From assembly GCF_030159955.1 (NCBI RefSeq), contig NZ_BSNK01000001.1, positions 372,001 through 436,000 of the forward strand: DNA of 64,000 nucleotides. Direction: 5' to 3'. Both the position numbers and the translations under genes were made by a program. Shown here piece by piece: positions 59,490-64,000 of this stretch (position 1 is the first letter of the stretch; the number at the start of each line of letters is the position of its first letter). Origin of the DNA: Algimonas ampicilliniresistens (GTDB taxonomy: Bacteria; Pseudomonadota; Alphaproteobacteria; Caulobacterales; Maricaulaceae). A model generated the notes under the pieces. That model worked only from the letters and a program-made list of their open reading frames with translations, searched no databases and was not told the DNA's origin.

Positions 59490-60623
59490 ATGAAATTAAG
59501 GCCGATATCAGGACTTGTCGTGACAGGTGGCGGCGCGCGCGGAGCCTATCAAGTTGGCGTTTTAAAAGCGGTCAGTGAAATTCTAGACCGTCAGCCGGAG
59601 CCGTTCGATATTATTTCCGGTATCTCGGTGGGCGGTCTTAATGCGGCAGGCTTAGCATCTGTTTCGGATGACTTTGTCGCCAGTACGGAAAACTTAGAGA
59701 GATTTTGGCGGAATTTGACGACGTCCAAAGTCTTTGACCCAAGGCTTAGAAAGATTTTCTGGACGGCGCTCAAACTAGGCTTTGCGACGCTCTTACCCAA
59801 GCACATCTCCAACCCGCCCAAATCGCTTCTCGATAGCAGCCCGTTGCGTGAAACTTTGTTAGATAACATCGATTTTGGTAAAGTTGCGAATGCGGTCAAA
59901 GATCGCTCGATCATGGCGATTTGTGTCACTTGCTCGGGTTATGACTCGGGCTATGCAGTGACCTTTTTCGATAAGCTAGATGAGGCGGAAGACTGGCACC
60001 GCGTCCGCCGGGCTGGGCGTAAGCGGGCGCTCGATATTGACGAAGTTATGGCTTCGGCGGCTCTTCCGCTCCTCTTTCCGGCCGTAAAAATTGACAATGA
60101 ATATTTCGGAGATGGTGCTTTGCGCCAAACGTCTCCGCTCGCGCCGGCCATCCATTTGGGGGCAGACAAGCTTTTCGTTATCGGCACCCGCGATAGCTTA
60201 CCTGAGCGGCACAAAGCGGACGATTTTAAGACCGAGTATCCATCAGTGGGGGATTTAGGAGGCTATGCTCTGGACATTGTTTTTCACGATAGTCTTGAGT
60301 CGGATATTGAGCGTTTGAAACGGTTAAACACATTGGTTCAACACTTAACGCCAAAGGAACGAGCGGATGCGAAGCTGAAGATGATCGACGTGTTTTCCAT
60401 CAACCCGTCGATCTCTCTACGAAGCTTGGCACGCAAGCATGCGCCTGAAATGCCGCGCCGATTACGATGGCTAATCAAACGACGAACGGCAGAATCCGCT
60501 TTAGGGCGGATTGAAAGCTATTTATTATTTGAGCCCGGTTATGTCGGCGCTTTAATTGATTTGGGCTATGCAGACGCTATGGCTCGACGGGAGGAAATTC
60601 AGGCTTTCTTTCCATCGAGCTAG
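59490..60623 (+). CDS. Patatin-like phospholipase
   Basis: 377 aa. The oxyanion loop is TGGGARGAYQVGVL (residues 12-25), the nucleophile elbow is SGISVGGLNAAG with Ser46, and the catalytic Asp is in FGDGALRQTSPL (about residue 208). The Ser-Asp dyad is complete. There is no signal peptide, so it should act on membrane lipids from the cytoplasm, or after secretion by an unknown route. The last 120 residues are a helical extension beyond the patatin core. A 16-bp perfect palindrome follows the stop. Confidence 0.9.
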   Translation: MKLRPISGLVVTGGGARGAYQVGVLKAVSEILDRQPEPFDIISGISVGGLNAAGLASVSDDFVASTENLERFWRNLTTSKVFDPRLRKIFWTALKLGFATLLPKHISNPPKSLLDSSPLRETLLDNIDFGKVANAVKDRSIMAICVTCSGYDSGYAVTFFDKLDEAEDWHRVRRAGRKRALDIDEVMASAALPLLFPAVKIDNEYFGDGALRQTSPLAPAIHLGADKLFVIGTRDSLPERHKADDFKTEYPSVGDLGGYALDIVFHDSLESDIERLKRLNTLVQHLTPKERADAKLKMIDVFSINPSISLRSLARKHAPEMPRRLRWLIKRRTAESALGRIESYLLFEPGYVGALIDLGYADAMARREEIQAFFPSS

Positions 60624-60627
60624 ACCC

Positions 60628-60643
60628 GTCTAAACCATTAGAC
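60628..60643 (+). terminator. Hairpin after the patatin gene
   Basis: GTCTAA and TTAGAC pair over ACCA, four bases after the stop codon. The stem is short and AT-rich and no T run follows, so termination is only one possibility; an operator is another. Confidence 0.35.
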
Positions 60644-60897
60644 CAGAAGTGCGTTCCAGCAGCATGGGTTAAGCCTATTCTCGCAATGTCCAGAGTGCGC
60701 CACAGATCGCAGCCTAACGGACGAATTAGAGCCTCACGACCTGACTGGGTAAGCTTCGCCTGAGGGAGGCTTCAGGGTCTCTAATAGTGCGCTAAATTGA
60801 CGCTTTAGCTTCTGAGTTAACTTGACCTCAACCCTCACTCTTCAATCTAATTCCTTTGAGTCTCTCACAGTTTTAGGATGCGGAAACGGAAGCGTAT

Positions 60898-63800
60898 ATG
60901 ACCGTTGTAGCAAAATTACCGGACAATGAGGTTGAGCGCATTGAGGCGCTTCATCGCTATGCCATTTTGGATACCGACTCTAATGGTGAGTTCGACCGGG
61001 TCGTCAATTTAGCGTCTCGGCAGTTTGATGTTCCGATTGCGCTTGTCTCTCTGGTCGATATAGATCGTCAATGGTTCAAGGCGAGCTGCGGTCTAAAAGC
61101 GTCCGAGACGAGCCGTGATGTAGCCTTTTGCGCGCACGCTATTTTAGCCAAAGACGTTTTCGTCGTCCTCGACGCGACCAAGGATGACCGGTTTAAGAAC
61201 AACCCGCTTGTTCGGAGTGGACTTAAAATTCGTTTCTATGCGGGCGCCCCTTTGCTCAATGCTGAGGGACTAGCCCTCGGCACACTTTGCATCATAGATG
61301 ACAAGCCTCGTCCTGAATTCAGTGAGACAGATAAGAGGCTCCTCTCCGACCTAGCCGATATTGTCGTTGATCATATTGAAATGCGGTACTCGACAGCTGC
61401 TGAATTGGAACAAAGTAAGCAATTCACCCAAGCGGTTCTGGAAAACATACATGACGGCGTCGTGGCTTGTGACGCTGATGGCAATCTGTCGCTTTTCAAT
61501 CGCGCCGCACGCCAATTTCACGGCGTGGATAGCAAGCCGATCCCACCGGAGCAGTGGGCCGATGAATTTGATCTTTTCGAAGCTGACGGCGAAACCCCTC
61601 TAAGCATGGCTCGTGTGCCGCTTTACCGGGCGCTCAACGGCGAAACAGTCGAAGATCAGGAAATGGTCATCGCGCCAAATGATCAACCTGCCTGCTTCAT
61701 TGTGGCGAATGCGACGGTGATGCTGAACTCAAAGGGAAAGAAAATCGGTGCCGTTGCGTCCATGCAAGATGTCACTCACGCACGGAACTCCGCCTACAAA
61801 ATCGCTGAGGCGGACGCAAAATTCCGCGCGATTTTCGATCATACCTTTCAGTTTTGTGGCTTGCTCGACGTCGATGGAATTATGTTGGAAGCAAACCAGA
61901 CGGCTTTGGATTTCGGTGGATTTGACCGCGATACGGTTGCCGGAAAACTGCTCTGGGAAACCCCGTGGTGGCCAGATGATGACGCCATTAAAAGTCGTAT
62001 GAAGGATGCTATCAGAAGTGCTGCTGCCGGTAATTTTGAGCGCTATGAGGTCAATGCGAAAAGCGGGCAGGGTGATCTTATCCCTATCGATTTCTCTCTG
62101 AAACCCATCATGGACGCCGACGGTAACGTCATCAATCTGATCGCCGAAGGACGGGACATTTCTGAACGCCGTAAAGCGGAGCAGGCCTTGCGCCGGAATC
62201 AGGCTGAGCTTGAACTCATCTTCAATGGCATCCCGATGTGGATTTTCTTCAAAGACGATAAAAACACTATTCTGCGGTTAAACCAATCCGCAGCAGATTC
62301 ATTAGGTAAAACCGTTGAAGATGTGGAGGGGTTAAACACGTATGATCTCTACCCTGAATTCGCGAAGAAATATCACGATGACGATCTCGCCGTTATTCGT
62401 TCAGGTCAGCCCAAATTAGGTATCGTAGAGGAGTATGTAACGGATGAGGGTCACCGTGGCTGGGTCCGGACGGACAAAGTCCCTTACATAGATCCGGAGA
62501 CAGGGAACCGCTTTGTCTTTGTGGCCTCTTCGGACATCACCTCTGAAAAAGTCGCTGTAGAAGGGTTACGTGATAGCGAGACCCGATATCGGAATCTCTA
62601 CAACGCAACGCCAACCATGCTTCATTCCGTTGATGGTGATGGCAAACTATTGAGCGTCAGCGATTATTGGTTGGAACGTCTCGGCTATGAGCGTGACGAG
62701 GTAATCGGTCGAAAGTCGACGGACTTCCTGACGCCGGAGTCTGCGGCCCGCGCGATGAAGAATGTCATGCCCCAACAGTCCGAGACAGGAAACTGCAAAG
62801 ATATCGAGCATCAAATGCAGACGAAATCTGGCGAGATCGTCGATGTCTTGCTGTCTGCCGTGGCGGAGCACGATCCAGATGGAAATCTAGTCAGTGCGAT
62901 GGCGGTTTTGACCGATATAACAGATCGGAAAATCGTCGAACGCCAGTTCCTGCAGGCACAAAAGATGGAGTCTGTGGGCCAGCTGACCGGCGGTCTTGCC
63001 CACGATTTTAATAATTTGCTTGGCGTTGTATTGGGCAACCTTCAACTGATCGAGCGTTCGGTCGAGGACGAGAAATCACTGCGGCGCATTGCGGCGGCTT
63101 CTGCCGCTGTCGAAAAGGGTGCGGAGCTGACGCGCCGTCTGCTGGCCTTTTCACGCAAACAAAAACTTGAAGCGGAACTCGTCGATCCGACGCCGCTCGT
63201 TGCCGGTATGAGCGACATGCTCCACCGCGTGCTGGGCGAGAAAGTCTCTTTACAATGTACACTGGCTGATAATTTACCCAATATCCGGACAGATGCGGCA
63301 CAGTTAGAATCCGCACTGCTAAACCTCGCTGTCAACGCTCGTGACGCAATGCCAACCGGTGGGAAACTGACCTTAGAGACCGAATTCATTATTCTAGATG
63401 ATGACTATGTAGCGAATGTCGATGGATTGGCTGCAGGGGCCTATGTCATGATAGCCGTGACAGATACGGGCGAGGGGATTCCGGCAGACAAACTCGAAAA
63501 AGTATTCGAGCCGTTTTTCACAACCAAGGAGGTCGGTAGCGGCACTGGGCTGGGACTGAGTATGGTTTACGGATTCACGAAACAGACCGGCGGATACACG
63601 CGCATCTATAGCGAAGTCGGTCATGGCACGACTGTTCGGCTCTACTTACCAGTTGATGCCAATGTGGCAGAAAAGGCCGTCCATGATCGTCAGGCCATAT
63701 CGGCGTCCATAGCCGATGGTAACGGAGAGCTGATACTGGTTGTCGAAGATCAGGAAGACGTGCGCGACATGGCCGCGGCTCTGTTAGAGGATCTCGGCTA

Positions 63801-64000
63801 CCGTGTCGTTACGGCTAATTGTGGAAACACGGCGTTAAACCTTTTAGCCGAACGCACCGACATTGATCTCATGTTTACGGATATGGTGATGCCGGGGGGT
63901 ATGGACGGGTCCCAATTGGCCAGTCATGCGCGCCGTGTTTATCCCAACATGCCAACTGTTTTTACCACGGGTTATGCCGATGCGGCTGTGTTGCGAGACG
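60898..64000 (+). CDS. GAF/multi-PAS hybrid sensor histidine kinase (3' end outside window)
   Basis: 1034 residues are visible from ATG 60898; the frame is open at the window edge. Order: GAF domain (about 15-160, with [19 protein letters not shown] and the FCAHAI motif), four PAS-like domains (about 170-290, 300-430, 435-560, 565-690), HisKA with [22 protein letters not shown] (His about 702), HATPase_c with [14 protein letters not shown] and [12 protein letters not shown], and a receiver domain that begins near residue 945 ([11 protein letters not shown]) with phosphoacceptor in FTDMVMPGG. It has no membrane helix, so it senses cytoplasmic signals. The hybrid form suggests a phosphorelay. 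I found it by translating the end of the window directly. Target and signal are unknown. Confidence 0.93.
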   Translation, partial: MTVVAKLPDNEVERIEALHRYAILDTDSNGEFDRVVNLASRQFDVPIALVSLVDIDRQWFKASCGLKASETSRDVAFCAHAILAKDVFVVLDATKDDRFKNNPLVRSGLKIRFYAGAPLLNAEGLALGTLCIIDDKPRPEFSETDKRLLSDLADIVVDHIEMRYSTAAELEQSKQFTQAVLENIHDGVVACDADGNLSLFNRAARQFHGVDSKPIPPEQWADEFDLFEADGETPLSMARVPLYRALNGETVEDQEMVIAPNDQPACFIVANATVMLNSKGKKIGAVASMQDVTHARNSAYKIAEADAKFRAIFDHTFQFCGLLDVDGIMLEANQTALDFGGFDRDTVAGKLLWETPWWPDDDAIKSRMKDAIRSAAAGNFERYEVNAKSGQGDLIPIDFSLKPIMDADGNVINLIAEGRDISERRKAEQALRRNQAELELIFNGIPMWIFFKDDKNTILRLNQSAADSLGKTVEDVEGLNTYDLYPEFAKKYHDDDLAVIRSGQPKLGIVEEYVTDEGHRGWVRTDKVPYIDPETGNRFVFVASSDITSEKVAVEGLRDSETRYRNLYNATPTMLHSVDGDGKLLSVSDYWLERLGYERDEVIGRKSTDFLTPESAARAMKNVMPQQSETGNCKDIEHQMQTKSGEIVDVLLSAVAEHDPDGNLVSAMAVLTDITDRKIVERQFLQAQKMESVGQLTGGLAHDFNNLLGVVLGNLQLIERSVEDEKSLRRIAAASAAVEKGAELTRRLLAFSRKQKLEAELVDPTPLVAGMSDMLHRVLGEKVSLQCTLADNLPNIRTDAAQLESALLNLAVNARDAMPTGGKLTLETEFIILDDDYVANVDGLAAGAYVMIAVTDTGEGIPADKLEKVFEPFFTTKEVGSGTGLGLSMVYGFTKQTGGYTRIYSEVGHGTTVRLYLPVDANVAEKAVHDRQAISASIADGNGELILVVEDQEDVRDMAAALLEDLGYRVVTANCGNTALNLLAERTDIDLMFTDMVMPGGMDGSQLASHARRVYPNMPTVFTTGYADAAVLRD

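Noticed and set aside
1..64000. tRNA, rRNA, insertion sequences or integrase/attachment sites that would mark a genomic island
   Set aside because: None was recognised by eye on either strand; the accessory block at 17.5-26 kb therefore lacks direct evidence of a mobile vehicle.

Overview
The window is a 64 kb chromosomal stretch from an alphaproteobacterium of moderate GC. The evidence is a heme-PAS FixL with FixJ and a FixK-type Crp/Fnr regulator, a CC0125/CC1285-type lipoprotein, a BigR/SqrR-type ArsR repressor, and HWE-free but PAS-rich sensor kinases. A stalked or marine lineage (Caulobacterales/Maricaulales/Hyphomonadaceae-like) is my inference. I saw no rRNA, tRNA, CRISPR array, insertion sequence or phage gene.

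Layout. 1-1.1 kb: 3' part of a fumarase/adenylosuccinate-lyase superfamily gene. 1.2-8.6 kb: an NtrB/NtrC-like kinase and AAA+ regulator, divergent from a MacA/LolD-MacB-like ABC export operon; the regulator has lost its GAFTGA sigma-54 loop. 8.8-17.4 kb: a NarX-type kinase/LuxR regulator pair, divergent from a giant Ig-repeat autotransporter. 17.6-26 kb: an accessory block with a TIR-TM-TPR protein, an AT-richer unknown gene, a TRAFs-binding/SLOG/degenerate-cyclase protein, a Crp-family regulator, a large lipoprotein and a cytoplasmic subtilase. This is the best candidate for an undescribed signalling or defence system. 26.2-30.2 kb: an NAD(P)HX dehydratase, a decayed metallo-beta-lactamase-fold gene, a secreted protein, and an ATP-grasp ligase coupled to a hemerythrin.

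30.2-48.5 kb is a low-oxygen/stress island: class II amidotransferase, APC permease, two universal stress proteins, two paralogous coiled-coil proteins, a phospholipase D, FixK-FixL-FixJ, a beta-lactamase-fold esterase, CBS, host-attachment-like, lipoprotein, polymer-forming membrane protein, DUF2267, Hsp20, BON, flavodoxin and helix-hairpin-helix proteins. Six perfect TGAC-N4-GTCA palindromes lie in its intergenic gaps, which suggests one FixK-type regulon whose regulator is encoded in the middle of it.

48.5-56.8 kb is a sulfide/persulfide unit: sulfide:quinone oxidoreductase, thioredoxin, a DUF2892 membrane protein and TolC on one strand; rhodanese, RND adaptor, RND pump and a Cys-containing ArsR repressor on the other, with a near-perfect palindrome between them. 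57-60.6 kb holds a lipase-like lipoprotein, a DUF6544-like protein and a patatin. The window ends inside a GAF/multi-PAS hybrid histidine kinase that starts at 60898.
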